A stretch of DNA of 64,000 nt, from NCBI GenBank assembly GCA_026018925.1, contig JAKSZU010000004.1, positions 17,142,095 to 17,206,094 on the forward strand, read 5' to 3'. The stretch's first letter is position 1. Each line of letters opens with the position of its first letter. Positions 43,609-54,785 of the stretch are shown here, piece by piece. Below the pieces are notes generated by a model. The model made no database searches. It saw nothing but the letters and a program-made list of their open reading frames with translations, and was not told the origin of the DNA. The stretch is from Tupaia tana (Eukaryota; Chordata; Mammalia; Scandentia; Tupaiidae). The position numbers and the translations under genes were made by a program.

Positions 43609-44929
43609 GAGAGAGAAGTAGATCTTTAAAATATCAATATATTTCATTTTTCTGATTGGGATGGTAAAATAGTCATGAAACACTTGAGTACAAAAACATG
43701 TGTCATCAGGAAATCCTTGTTGATCTTTACTTCTTTTTTTTTTTTCTATTTATTAATTTATTTTTCTTTTTTAACATTAATATGCTATACATCATTACAG
43801 TATACAAAATGAATTTTTCATCCAAAATACACTGTCTGTTGGCTCAATCAAGCACATCAACATACGTGTTATCAACAAACAATTTTTCATTTCTTATGTC
43901 TTGTATATTTTGCGTTTTTTTTTTTTTTTTTTTTTGGCCATCCTTGATTCCCTATCCCTAACCCTCTGTCCTGTCTAACCCTCCTCCCATTGTCTCTGGT
44001 ATCCATGATTACTTTCTATGCCTATCCCCCCCCCATTTAATTGATTTGCTAATGAATTTAATTTGTCTAAATATTTGCAATAGCAAGCACAGCTGATATA
44101 TACATACACAAGAACCCATGTCTGACTTTAGGCATAAACCTCAGTGAGTAGAATGAACATACTATAAAATAGTACCTAGCTGGGGCTATTTAGCTTACTG
44201 TGGTCATCAAATACACAGTTTTTTCTTTAAATTTTGGAAACAGTTTTAGTATTTTTTTCTCTGAATTTTTTTTTTTTTTAATTTACATTCATTCCCTGAG
44301 CATCATCACAACATACTAAATGTGGTTTCCCCTCTAGAGTAAACTGCATAGTGGCTTAATCATGCATGTTATCATCCATAAAATTCCATTACTACTTTCA
44401 TATATATATGTTTTTTACCCCATGTCTGACCCTCTGCTCTATTCCACTCTCTTATTACACTATTTCTGCTGTCTACAGTTGTCTTCAATTCCTTTTCCCC
44501 CAACATTTTGTTGACCACACCATATCATAAGTAATCTAACTACTTTCAATAGCAAGTTCAGCTGGTGGTTTCAAGAAAGGCAGTTTTGAACTGGTAAGGT
44601 TATTTCCTTGAAATTTGAAGCCTAGAAACAGGTTGGTATTTTGTTCAAATAGTAGGTACCTGAATCTATTGACAGCTCAAGACAGGATAAAGATCCTTAA
44701 AACCGGACAACAAAGCTTAGAAGAAAAGCAGCAATATCTTAGTCAAGTCATAGAATGCTGTTTCATCAGTTCAGACTCATGTACTTAATCTTTCTTCTGT
44801 TTCTGTTGAGGTACGATCTTCCAGATTGAACTCTGGGATATAATACTCAACTCCAGACTTTGTCGCTACAATTAAATTGCCCATTTTCTTAGTTTTTGAA
44901 CTCTTATTTCTGTGTGTCTGCATTTAATT

Positions 44930-45893
44930 TTACTGACATAGCACTCCCTTAAGAACTTCTTGGAGATCTGGTCTGGTGCTGGTAAATTCTTTCAGGTTTT
45001 GTTTATCTGGGAAAGTTCGTGTCTTTTCTTTCCAAATGAACGATAACCTTGCTGGGTACAGAATTCTCGGTTGAAATTGCTTTTCCCTTAATGCTTTGAA
45101 TATATTTTCCCATTCTCTCCTCGCTCGCATTGTTTCCGATGAGAGGTCTGCCGTTAGTCTGATGGGATACCCTTTGTAGGTAACTTGCCTTTTTTCTCTT
45201 GCCAGTCTTAGTATCTTGTCTTTGTCTGTGGTTTTGGTCAATCTGGCTATAATGTGTCTTGGAGAAGATCTTCTTGGGTTGATTCTATTTGGGGTCTTCT
45301 GTACTTCTTGGGACTGAATCTTTGAGTGCCTCTCCAGGTTTGGAAAGTTTTCTTGCAGGATTCCATGGAATAGATTATCAATGCCCTTATGAGTCTCTTC
45401 ACCCTCTGGGATGCCTATTATCCGGATGTTTGGACGTTTAATTGAATCTAGTACTTCTCGCATATTATTCTCAAATTTTTGGGCCATTTTCTCAGTCTTC
45501 ATGGTGGATTTTTCTAGGCCAGCCATTTTCTCTTCTACATTAGAGATTCTATTTTCTGTATGATCTAGTCTGCTTTTAATACTTTCAAGGGAGATTTTGA
45601 CTTCTTGTATTATAGCCTTCATCTCTAACAGTTCCATCTGATTCTTTTGTAAAGTGTGAAATTCCTCTTTTAGATCTTGCATGAATTTCCTCAACCTCCT
45701 GGAACTCTTCAACTCCTTTCTCCTTCCTCTTCAGCAGTTCCTTGTCTCTATTCTCTTCCATCTCTGTTAGCTTTGCCATTATGAATGTTCTGAATTCTTT
45801 ATCAGACATTTCTATGATTTCCATTGAACTGTGTGTGGATGAAGAGGAGCTATCTGTTTCCCTTGTGGGAGAGGTATTTTCCTGCTTCCCCAT
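44930..45893 (-). pseudogene. LINE-1 ORF1-like gene, single frameshift
   Basis: Encodes an L1 ORF1p-type RNA-binding protein of about 320 residues in two overlapping frames (start to about 45700, then 45712-44930). It starts MGKQENTSPT with a Ser-rich stretch, then coiled-coil heptads (KSRLDHTENRISNVEEKMAG region), the RRM part (NIRIIGIPEGEE) and the C-terminal domain with RLTADLSSETMRARREWENI and RILYPARLSF. Apart from the one indel near 45700 no stop is seen, so this copy is fairly young. Confidence 0.9.
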
Positions 45894-45967
45894 ATTTCTT
45901 GTGGTCCTGCAGTGATTTCTAGTCATCTGGTGGATGGTCGGTTTCTTCCCAAACTTGGAAGTTCAAT

Positions 45968-46194
45968 CACGCGAGTTTTGTATGCTGCAGTCCCAGTTAT
46001 CAGTGGAACATTTTCCTTTCTCCCAAAATGGCTAGATCGCAGGAGCCATGGAGCTGTCTGTCTCTTGAAGAAGGGCTGTTCACGCGAGTTTTGTATGCTG
46101 GAGTCCCAGTTATCAGTGGGACATCTTCCTTTCTCCCAAAATGACTAGATCACAGGAGCCATGGAACTGTCTGTCTCCTGAAGAAGGACTGTTC
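45968..46194 (-). promoter_or_regulatory. two tandem 113-bp LINE-1 5' monomers
   Basis: cacgcgagttttgtatgctg recurs at 45968 and 46081; both units contain tctcccaaaatg and ggagccatgga. Placed at the 5' end of the element, like the monomer promoters of rodent L1. Confidence 0.8.
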
Positions 46195-46212
46195 TGGTTG
46201 ATCTTTACTTCT

Positions 46213-46499
46213 ATGCCAGTCTCCTTCATTTAGTTTGCTAAGTTGCTCTGCAGATGAATTGTATCATATTTTGTTTGCAACTGAAACAGATAAACAGAAA
46301 GCTCCAAAAAACCCTTTTCCTCACATTTTTACTGCAGTGAATATTTCCATGACTTAAGATTTTGCCATGCACAAGGGTTTTTGAGTAAATTGAGTGGTCA
46401 AGATAAAGCTAGGTTAAAGCGTTTATTGAAGTTGAGTGAATGAATGCGTGAGTATGAAAAAGAATGGAAGGAAATGAGCCAGGAAAATGTTTGGCTTAA
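46213..46499. other. no gene seen
   Basis: Unique-looking intron 2 sequence. Confidence 0.4.
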
Positions 46500-47008
46500 T
46501 TCTTTTTTTTTTTTAACTTAAAAAAATTTTAAAACATTTATCACAGGTCCTGTGTGCCTGTCAAGAAGTGAGAGCGGTTGAGAGAGAGAGAGCAAGCAAG
46601 CGAAAGCACCCCCACCCCCCAGTGGGATGTGGTCATGCTACAATCATCTTCCCTTCATATCTCTATCCTGTTAGGATTTTGGACATGCATACATGTGTAG
46701 CATGTTTTTCTTTCTTTTTTTTGGAGAGTTTTTTTTTTTTTTTTTTTGCTATAGGGCGTGTGCACTTGCCAGAGAGACAGAAAGTGAGAAATCACCCCCT
46801 GGGGGGATGGCTATGCCGCAGTCGCAATCTGTTCTCTTCCATTCTCCTCTCTGGATCTTGGGCATGCACGCACATGCACCTGGTGTGAGTTTAAGTCACC
46901 GGGTCTGGGACTCAAATTGAGGTTGACTACATGGGAGTCCAGCGACATAGCCATTATGCCAACTGCTGGTCCCTGTGTAGGATGGTTTTCAAGCTACCAG
47001 GACTTAAT
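46500..47008 (-). mobile_element. tRNA-SINE, older form, split by a younger copy
   Basis: Outer copy from poly(T) to gtagcatgttttt, resumes as gatggttttcaagctacc; truncated at its head. Confidence 0.75.
46710..46973 (-). mobile_element. tRNA-SINE, long form, nested
   Basis: TSD tgtgtag[c/g]atg[t/g]tttt (46694, 46974); same orientation as its host. Confidence 0.9.
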
Positions 47009-47043
47009 TTAAATGATTGGAAGCCATCAGGAATTTTTATTTG

Positions 47044-47321
47044 TTTTTTTTTTGTTGTTGTTGTTGTTGTTGCTTTTTGTTTTTTGTTTTTGCCTTAGGG
47101 CACATGCACTCGCCAGAGAGAGTCAGAGAGAAGGAAAGTGAGAAATCATTCCCCAGGAGTATGTTCATGCCTCAGTCCCTTCTCCTTCAGTCTCCTTTTG
47201 GGATTTTGGGCACGCATGCACATGTATCTGGCGCGAATTTGAAGCCACCCAGTCCCGGATTTGAACCATGGTCTGCTCTGTGGGAATTCAGCACCTTAAC
47301 TATGAGGCCATCTGTTTGCCC
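47044..47321 (-). mobile_element. tRNA-SINE, long form
   Basis: (GTT)n tail, ttgccttagggcacatgcac, end ccatctgtttgccc; TSD-like accatcag. Confidence 0.83.
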
Positions 47322-47332
47322 ACCATCAGAAG

Positions 47333-47595
47333 TTTTTTTTTTTTTTTTTTTTTTAAAGAGATATTTTTGCTACAGAAGTGTGTGCTCGCTGCAGAGACAG
47401 AGCGATAGAAAGTGAGAAATCACCCCTCAGGGGGGATGGTCACGCTGCAGTCCCTTTTTCTCTGTTCTCTCAGGGTTTTGGGCATGCACGCACATGCTCC
47501 AGGGATTAATTTTGAGCCACTGGATCTGGGACTCGAACTGTGGTCCACTACAGGGAAGCCCAGTGATATAACCATTAAACTATCTGCTGGTTCCA
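47333..47595 (-). mobile_element. tRNA-SINE, long form
   Basis: Poly(T), tgctacagaagtgtgtgctc, end tatctgctggttcc. Confidence 0.85.
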
Positions 47596-47602
47596 AGAAG
47601 GT

Positions 47603-47745
47603 TTTTTTTTAAAAAAAAAAATTTTTTTAAACATTCATTTATCTATTTATTTGTTGTGATTTTCAAGCCTCTGGGTCCAGGATTTGAACCATAGTTGGCC
47701 ATGTGGGAATCTAGCACCTCAACCACCATGCCACCTGCTGGTCCC
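47603..47745 (-). mobile_element. tRNA-SINE, head with short tail
   Basis: T/A-rich tail, then ttttcaagcctctgggtcca to cacctgctggtcccc; body deleted. Confidence 0.8.
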
Positions 47746-47869
47746 CAAGAAGTTTTCAAGGAAAGAAATAACACAACCACATTTATTTTAGATCACTAGC
47801 AGCAGTGTGAGAATGATGTCAAGAAAGAGGAGGAATGGGACTTGTATCTCAGTTAGAAAGTCATTACAG

Positions 47870-48063
47870 GAACTAGCAGGTGGCATTGTGGTTAAGGCAC
47901 TAGACACTCCCACATAGTTGACCATGGTTCAAGTCCTGGACCTGGCAACTTGCTTTCTCACTCTCCCTCTCTCTCTTTCTCCCTTTCTCTGTGTCTCTCT
48001 CTGGTCAAATTAAAATAAGTGAATGAATAAATAAAAATTAAAATAATCCTAAGAAATAAAAAA
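47870..48063 (+). mobile_element. tRNA-SINE, short form
   Basis: 15-bp TSD agaaagtcattacag (47855, 48064). Confidence 0.92.
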
Positions 48064-48095
48064 AGAAAGTCATTACAGTTCTAGACACTCAATAT

Positions 48096-48280
48096 TTAAA
48101 AAAAAATATTTTATTTAACTTTATGTATGTATGTATGTATTTATATTTTACCAGAAGGGACAGAGTGAGAGAGTGAGAGAGAGAGAGAGAGAGAAAGTAA
48201 ACTGCCAGGTCCAGGACTTGAACCGTGGTCGCCCATGTGGGTGTCCAGCGCACCTAACCACCATGCCACCTGCTGGCCCC
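48096..48280 (-). mobile_element. tRNA-SINE, short form
   Basis: TSD gacactcaat; (GTAT)n and (GA)n in the tail. Inverted relative to its neighbour at 47870. Confidence 0.88.
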
Positions 48281-48568
48281 GACACTCAATCTTTTTAAGT
48301 AATCCCCTTGTAGTTTTCAACGAGATAAAGTCAGTAGTAAACCTGAGCAGAGCACACAGTCTTATAAGGACTATACAGATTCAGTGTTTCCTTTCTGGAG
48401 TTGTTAAGGACAGTTGTCTAGACCTCGTTATAATAGTACCACTCATATTACATTTTGTAGGTGAGAAACTGAGTAGACTGAATGAGATTGGAAAACTCCT
48501 AGACTTCTAGGTTAGATGTCAGGGTAGGAGACTGGCCTGGTGGTAACTATTACGGAGAACTTAAAATA
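48281..48568. other. no gene seen
   Basis: Unique-looking intron 2 sequence. Confidence 0.4.
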
Positions 48569-48578
48569 GTCCATTCAT

Positions 48579-48832
48579 GGGCCAGTCAGGTTGTGTGGTT
48601 AAGGCAGATGGATCCTACATGGCCAACCGCATGATTTGAGTCTTGGATCCAGTAGCTTGAAAAACATGCCAGGCATCTGTGTGTGCTCAAAGTCTGAAGG
48701 GGAGAACTGAGGAGAGGGGATTGCGCAGTGGCCATACCCGCAGGGTGGTGATTTCTTACTCCTTCCCAACCCTCCATTGTCTCTGTCCAGTGAGCACACA
48801 AGCCTTATAGGAAACTTAAAAAAAAAAAGAAA
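48579..48832 (+). mobile_element. tRNA-SINE, older long form
   Basis: gggccagtcaggttgtgtgg, ttgagtcttggatccag; imperfect TSD agtc[ca/tg]ttcat. Confidence 0.78.
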
Positions 48833-49041
48833 AAGTCTGTTCATTTCAGTATTCCTCTTGCAATTTTTATTACTGCTAAGATAGTTGAAATTTTCAGAAG
48901 ATTATAGATTCCAAAATGTTATATGGAGGAATTTTGGTTTGTATCCATATGATTTTATCATTTGATATCATTGTATTTGTATTTTTTATTCATTTATCAA
49001 TAAATAATTACATGTGTATTTCCCCAACCTTGTGTTTGAAG

Positions 49042-49184
49042 GTAAGCAGCTGCTCCCTTTGTCCAGCAGTGTACACGGCAGTGTGGGACAAGTGGCTTGG
49101 CAGTCTTCAGGAGAAGCGTCAAACCTGGTTCGAATGAGAAACCAGTCTCTTGGACAGTCTGCACCTTCTCTTACTGCTGGTTTG
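49042..49184 (+). CDS. MAST2: MAST2 coding exon 3 (residues 110-157)
   Basis: The 143-nt exon completes the split glycine (g|gt), continues KQLLPLSSSVH and ends LGQSAPSLTAGL at TTG|gtaagt in phase 0. Acceptor is ...cttgtgtttgaag|gtaagc. RNQSLG and SAPSL are again serine-rich motifs of the region before the MAST pre-kinase domain (DUF1908). Exons 2 and 3 together are 291 nt (97 codons), so skipping both keeps frame while skipping either alone does not. The first exon bases, GTAAGC, resemble a splice donor (see findings). The kinase and PDZ exons must lie beyond the window. Confidence 0.95.
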
Positions 49185-49800
49185 GTAAGTGTTAGAAAAA
49201 ATGGCAGCTTACTTTGTGAGTAAATCCATGATCATCATTTGTCATTGCCACATCTTTTATTTCCTTTTTTGGGATTTAAATAATTCAGTTTCGCAAAGTG
49301 AAGTATAGAACAAGAATGTGGATATATTCTCCCTGCTTTCTCATGCTGCCCCTGGTACTGATTATGTAGTGAGGTTAAGAAAAAGATTCAATATGGTGGT
49401 AACTTTAATGAATGGATTTCCTGGGAAAGAGTTTTCTTTTGATGGAAGTGATTTCAAATCTTGTGAAGTTGTGTTGCTTCTGCATACAGCTCTGTGGTAT
49501 ACATATTTAGTACATGAGGACAGAGAATATATTTGACACATAGTGGGCACTTAAGACTGTCTTGAATGAAAGGATGAGTCTTTTCTTCAGGTTGTGTGAA
49601 GCAGTATAGTTTGGGCAGGTTGTTACTGTCTGTTATTGTACATTGTGCCCTTTGACCTGCAGGGGCACTGCCTTTCTGCCTAAAGCACTCATTGACTTTC
49701 TGCTGATCTTATACCATTCCATCTATTCTTAGGACGATACTTTGCAGGGTACAATCACAGATATTTGCTCAGAAGAGATTAAAATATAATTTCTTCTGCC
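49185..49800. other. intron 3 start, largely unique
   Basis: No coding frame of note; agtgggcacttaagactgtc near 49542 may be an L2/MIR terminus. Confidence 0.4.
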
Positions 49801-50180
49801 TTTGACATTATAAGCCTTTTGGGTCACCCAGTACTAGCAACCTCCAATTTGCATTCTGTCTCTGTGGATTTACCTCTTTGGAATATTCACATAAACGATC
49901 ATCCCATGTATGACCTTTTGCATTGGCCTTCTTTCAGTTTACCTAATGTTTTTTTTTTTTTTTTTTAAAGAATTATTTTATTTAACTTTTATTTATTATA
50001 CATCCAGTTTGATCAGAGAGAGACAGAGAGAGAGAGAGAGAGAGGAAGTGAGAAAGCAAGCCACCAGGTCCGAGACTTTGGTGCATGTGGGAGTCCAGCG
50101 CCTTAACCACCACGCCACTTGCCAGCCCCAGTTTACCTAATGTTTTTAGATTCATCCACATTATGGCATGTATCAATACA
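49800..50180 (-). mobile_element. old LINE-1 3' UTR fragment
   Basis: L1M-like segments on both sides of a short SINE (ctctgtggatttacctcttt before, gattcatccacattatggc after). Lies in early intron 3. Confidence 0.55.
49954..50129 (-). mobile_element. tRNA-SINE, short form
   Basis: 18-bp TSD agtttacctaatgttttt (49936, 50130); inserted in an old L1 3' UTR. Confidence 0.94.
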
Positions 50181-50286
50181 TTTTCTCACTTTCTCTCTCT
50201 CCCTGTCTCGCTCTGTGTCTCCAGCCAGTGCACGTGCCCTGTAGCAAAAAAACCCCCAAAAAACAAAAAAAAAAAACTAAAAAAAA
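50180..50286 (+). mobile_element. tRNA-SINE, 3' end only
   Basis: CT-rich block, cagtgcacgtgccctgtagc and A-rich tail; tRNA head absent (5' truncated). Confidence 0.7.
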
Positions 50287-50404
50287 ATCTATATATACTG
50301 ATGCCTGGCCCGACTGCATGCCTGCCTGCCTTTCTTTCTCCTTTCTTTCTTCCTTGATACTGAGAGACAGCACCCTCAAGAGGTTTTTATTTAAATATAT
50401 GCTT

Positions 50405-50636
50405 ATTTCTTCTTTATTCATGGTAGAGTGTATACACAATCATGAGAGAGAGAAGAATGAGCACCCTTCATAGGGTCTGGTCATGCCATGCACACCCTCT
50501 TCTAGTCCTATCGCCCACTGGCTTTTAGGCACTCATGTGTGTGCCTGGTGCACAGGGGATTCAAATCATGGTCACCGTGTGGGGAATTCAAGTTCTCTTG
50601 AGCTGTGCATTACTGCTGTGCCACAGAGCTGGCTCC
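50405..50636 (-). mobile_element. divergent tRNA-SINE
   Basis: gtagagtgtatacacaatca, gggattcaaatcatggtc, end ccacagagctggctcc; inserted in a related older copy. Confidence 0.55.
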
Positions 50637-50830
50637 CCAAGAGGGTCTTGATGCTGTCATCTGTCCCTAGCTTCAGCAAGCTCTGGATCTTGGGCACACA
50701 CATGCTCTGCATAGTCAGGATGGGTCTCTGGACATGAATGAAAATTGTCCTATGTATGTCATATGTCAGCTGGGCAGAGCGTTTTGTGTTTTACACCTTC
50801 CACCCCCACCTCCCCACCACTGTGGCTCCG
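50637..50830 (-). mobile_element. divergent tRNA-SINE fragment
   Basis: gggtcttgatgctgtcatct, atgggtctctggacatgaat; related to 40707-40885. Confidence 0.5.
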
Positions 50831-50906
50831 TCCTGCCTTTTCTGTGTTTATATTTTTCCCACTGTTTGTTTTATTTTAGTACTGATTGATTATTTATTTA
50901 TTATTT

Positions 50907-51168
50907 ATATTTTTTGGGAGAGGTTTTTGCTATTGGGTACGTGAACTTGCCAGAAAGACAGAGAGAGACAGAGAGATAGAAAGTGAGAAATCACCCCCCC
51001 CGGGGAGGATGGCCATTCCGTAATCCCTTCTCCTCCATCTCTTCTCGGGATCTTGGGCACGCGTGCATATGCGCCTGGCGTGAGTTCAAGCCACTGGGTC
51101 TGGGACTCAAACCGCTGTCGACTAAATGGGAATTCAGCGACATAGCCATTATGCTAACTGCTGGTCCC
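50907..51168 (-). mobile_element. tRNA-SINE, long form
   Basis: tgctattgggtacgtgaac, gggatcttgggcacgcgtgc, end taactgctggtccc. Confidence 0.88.
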
Positions 51169-51179
51169 ATTAATTTATT

Positions 51180-51426
51180 TTTTAAAGAGAGATTTTTGCT
51201 ATAGGGCACATGCACTCACCAGAGAGACAGAGAGACTGAAAGCGAGAAATCACCCCCTGGGGGGATGGCCAAGCTGCAGTCCCTTCTCCTCTACTCTCTT
51301 CTTGGAGTTTTGGGCACGCATATAGACATGCCTGGTGTGAGTTTTAAGCTGCTGGGTCTGGGACTTGAGCCGCCATCAGCTACATGGGAGTCCAGTGATG
51401 TAACCATTATGCCATCTGCTCGTCCC
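51180..51426 (-). mobile_element. tRNA-SINE, long form
   Basis: tgctatagggcacatgcact, end catctgctcgtccc; tandem with the preceding copy. Confidence 0.87.
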
Positions 51427-51493
51427 AAGATTCTAATTTCCAAATTGGGGTAGAAGAGGAATATATGTGGAAAGTTAATTAATAATGCATTGT

Positions 51494-51682
51494 TGGGGCC
51501 AGCAGGTGGTGTGGTGGTTAAGGTGCTGGACTCCCACATGGCCAACTGCAGTTCCAGTCCTGAACATGTTAGCTGACTTTCTTATTTTCTCTCTCTCTCT
51601 CTTTCTGGTGAGCACATATGCCCTATAGCAAAATTTAAACAATAATAATAAATAAAGTTAAATAATTCTTTAAACAAACAGA
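51494..51682 (+). mobile_element. tRNA-SINE, short form
   Basis: TSD aataatgcattgt (51481, 51683). Confidence 0.92.
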
Positions 51683-51935
51683 AAATAATGCATTGTAATA
51701 GAGGACATATTCCTTTGTCTGAAACTCTTGGAGGGGGTTATATTTTAAAATTTGGAATTCTTTTGGGTTTAGAGATAATGAATTACTTAGCGCCTCTAGT
51801 AGGAGGGCAGTAGCAGATCATCATATACAGTATATTTCTGTAGCAAAATGTATGAATATATGAATAGTCATAATTGGAGTAATAATCATTAAAATTGCCT
51901 TAGGTTGATTTTGCTGCTAAATTTGTTTTTGCTTC

Positions 51936-52190
51936 GGGACCAGCAGTTAGCATAATGGCTGTGTTGCTGAACTCCCATGTAGCCGACCACGGTTCGAGTC
52001 CTGGACCCCGTGGCTTAAACTCACACCGGGCACTTGTGCGTGCGTGCCCAAGATCCCGAGAGGAAAATTGAGGAGAAGGGATTGTGGTGTGGCCATCCCC
52101 CCTAGGGGGTAATTTCTCGCTTTCTGTCTCTCTGTCTCTGTCTGGCGAGTGCACGTACCCTATAGCAAAAACCTCTCCCCCCCCCAAAAA
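51936..52190 (+). mobile_element. tRNA-SINE, long form
   Basis: TSD tttgtttttgc; intact B box ggttcgagtcc; a C run interrupts the tail. Confidence 0.9.
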
Positions 52191-52994
52191 AAATTTTGTT
52201 TTTGCATCAAACTTGCTTAGAAACAAACTAGATTTTTAAAAAGAGCTTCTTAGATTTTGGAATTGGAGATAAAGGATTTTTAACTTACATATTGTCAAGT
52301 GGCTGGTGTATTGATTATATACCATATTTTGGAAATTAGGAAGAGTAAGAAATCCTTGGAGTTCAGGTGATAAGAAAGAAAAGACATCAGGAAGTAATAT
52401 AAACTCAGTCTTGAAAGAACAGGATCTGAGTAGTTAGGAAGAACTCAAGAATATCTGCCTTGCTAGAATAGCTAGGAAAAGAAGAGTGGACTAAGGTTTA
52501 CGTCCACCAAGTTTGGAGTCCTGTTTCTGCTCCTAATTTGTGACCTGAAGCATACAAACCTTTCTTCTTTCCTTCTTTTTACTAAAATTTCCTTCTTCCT
52601 TCTACTTCTATTCTGATCCATTCCCTCCCCTCCCTTTTCCTCTTGATCCACTCCCCCCCTTCCTTTTGTTCCCTTTCTTCTTCACGTTAGTCATTTATAA
52701 ATGCACGTAGTGTTTGTAAATTATCCTACACAGGATTAGGCACGAGGTTTCCAGTAAATGGCAGTTGTTATTTTCATAGCAGTTCACAGCTAAAAAAAGA
52801 TTTCAAAAAACTTCTCATTTACTCTTCAAGGCAATTTGCTAAAACATTGCTAAAGTTTACACCGAGGGGTGTTTGTGTCACAGCTACACTGTAGTGGCTG
52901 GGCCTGTTTGTGTCTTTATACTTGGCAACTAGTATGGGGTCTGGTATTGAATTAAGGGAATGTTTGATTTTATGTATTAACATATTTTATTAAA
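52191..52994. other. no gene seen
   Basis: Intron 3 sequence with a CT-rich patch at 52560-52690 and MIR-like traces near 52510 and 52780. Confidence 0.4.
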
Positions 52995-53240
52995 CTAATC
53001 TGTGCCAGCCCTGCCTAGTTGGTGCGTTCAGTTGTATACTGTACTGTAGTACTGGAAGCCATATGGCCAGTCGAGGATTTGGCTCCTCAGCCTGGTTGAC
53101 CTGAGCATCCTAGGTATATGCCCATAATCCTGATGAGCTGGGGAAAGGGGTCCTGGCTTGAGGAGAAACTATAAAGGACATTTCTCTCTCTGTCTCACTC
53201 TCACATGCGCATGCGTTCTCTATCATGAATAAAAATTGTA
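52995..53240 (+). mobile_element. divergent tRNA-SINE
   Basis: gccagccctgcctagttggt head, catgcgcatgcgttctctat near the 3' end, aataaaaattg tail. Confidence 0.6.
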
Positions 53241-53639
53241 ATTCGTGCAGACTGACGACATACTTGAGAATTTCTATTTTTTGCCTTGTTCACTAATTGT
53301 GTTCAGTGGAAGAGCAGATCAGAAGTGATGAGAGACTTTGTTCTTCATAATGTCTAGTGCAAACTGTCTTTAAGTCTTTCTTATTTTGACCATACTAACT
53401 GTGATACCCACGAAGACACTTAAGTGTAGGATTCTAAAGACTAGAATCATTCTATATGATAAATATATATATTTCCTACCCAGAAATATTTTATCCTAAC
53501 TTATTTTAACTATTTTGACTGTTTATGTAGTACTTACTAGATAAAAAAATGTGAGGGTAATTTCTGTTCCTTATAAAAAAAAAACTCGTGCAATGAAGTG
53601 TTTCAAAATGAGTGTAGGGACGGGTGCCAGCATACCAGG
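53241..53639. other. no gene seen
   Basis: AT-rich, unclassified. Confidence 0.35.
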
Positions 53640-53885
53640 GTTAAAGAGCGAATAGTGGAACTAGGTGGCGGTACAGTGGTAATACAAAGCTCTTCAAGGC
53701 TGACCCATGTGGGATGGTTCTGGTTTGTATCCAGAGACCTCCCTGACATGTTGGGCATGCTAGTGCCTATGATCTGGGACTGGCTGAGGCTAGGGGTGAT
53801 CTGTGGTGTGAAGACTCTGTTGGGGGTGACTCTCTCTTTCTCTTTGTTTCTCTGTTTGTTGCTCATGGAATAAAGAACAAAAGAG
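53640..53885 (+). mobile_element. divergent tRNA-SINE
   Basis: aggtggcggtacagtggtaa head, ggtttgtatccagagacctc, CT-rich 3' end, aataaag tail. Confidence 0.6.
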
Positions 53886-54785
53886 AAAGAAAGATTTTTT
53901 TTTTCTCTTAAAGAAAGATTGAATAAAGAACTTCTGGGCATATAGTAGAGTAAGTTAATGGTGGAGAGCTCTTCTGGTCCAAATCATAGACATGCCGAAT
54001 AATAAATGCTAGGTAAATTATGGATTTAAAAACAATGGCAGAAACCTATAGCTGAGTTCAGCAAAAAAAGGGAAACCATCGTCTGCAAAATCAGAAGAGA
54101 AATAAAAAAGCTAGAATAATAGTTCTTTAGTACCTCATCATATGTTTGAGTCTGGTTTTAAGCCTTGGAGTGGGTTTGGTTATTTTTCTATTTTTACACA
54201 AAATACATGTTTAAAAGGTGTTATTGTGGTATAACTGGTATATAATTTTACATGCTTCAAGTGTGAAATTTAGTAAGTTTTGACATACGTATTTATCTGT
54301 GGAGCCATTTTCACAACCAAGGTAATATATGTATCATGTTTGAAAGTTTCCTTGTGCGCGTATATAATTCTCCCCTGTACCTTTCTCCATCCTACTTCTC
54401 TACCCAGGCATCCACTGGCTAGCTGTCACCAAGATTAGTTTGCATTTTCTAGGTTTTTATTTAAATGGCATTATATAGTATACACTGCTTTTGTCTGGTT
54501 TCTTTCATTCAGCATAATTGTCTTGAGATTTGTCCATGTTTTTGTATGAATTAGTTCATTTCTTTTATTGCTAAATAGTATTTAATATTCTTTTATTTAT
54601 CCGTTGGCTTGCTGATGGACATTTGGATTGTTTCCATTTCTTGACTATTAAAAATAAGTTCTTGTGGATCTTCATGTACTATTTTTTGTATAGACATATA
54701 ATTTCCTTTTTCTTGATAAATACCTAGGATTGGAATGGTTGACCATGTGGCAGGTGTATGTTAAATTTTTATTTTTCCAGAACCA

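Larger units (their letters stand above)
43735..46197 (-). mobile_element. ORF2-less LINE-1 derivative (HAL1-like), complete copy
   Basis: A 2.46-kb insertion flanked by a 15-bp TSD (ttgatctttacttct at 43720-43734 and 46198-46212). On the minus strand it reads: two 113-bp 5' monomers (repeat starts at 46081 and 45968), ORF1 (45893-44930), then directly a 3' UTR with two related ~300-bp units, then A-rich tail. No ORF2 (endonuclease / reverse transcriptase) is present. The copy in intron 1 has the same order, so the structure is a family trait rather than a random deletion. Mobilisation would need L1 ORF2p supplied in trans; that is inference from HAL1 elements. Confidence 0.88.
39325..49041 (+). 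other. MAST2: MAST2 intron 2 (about 9.7 kb)
   Basis: Bounded by gtaagt and tgtgtttgaag. Holds SINEs, an LTR-like unit and a complete TSD-flanked LINE-1 derivative. Both intron boundaries carry AG|GTAAG. Confidence 0.9.

Noticed and set aside
45712-45926. Two separate ORF1-like genes
   Set aside because: The overlapping frames are one ORF1 with a single indel, as shown by the continuous frame in the intron 1 copy.
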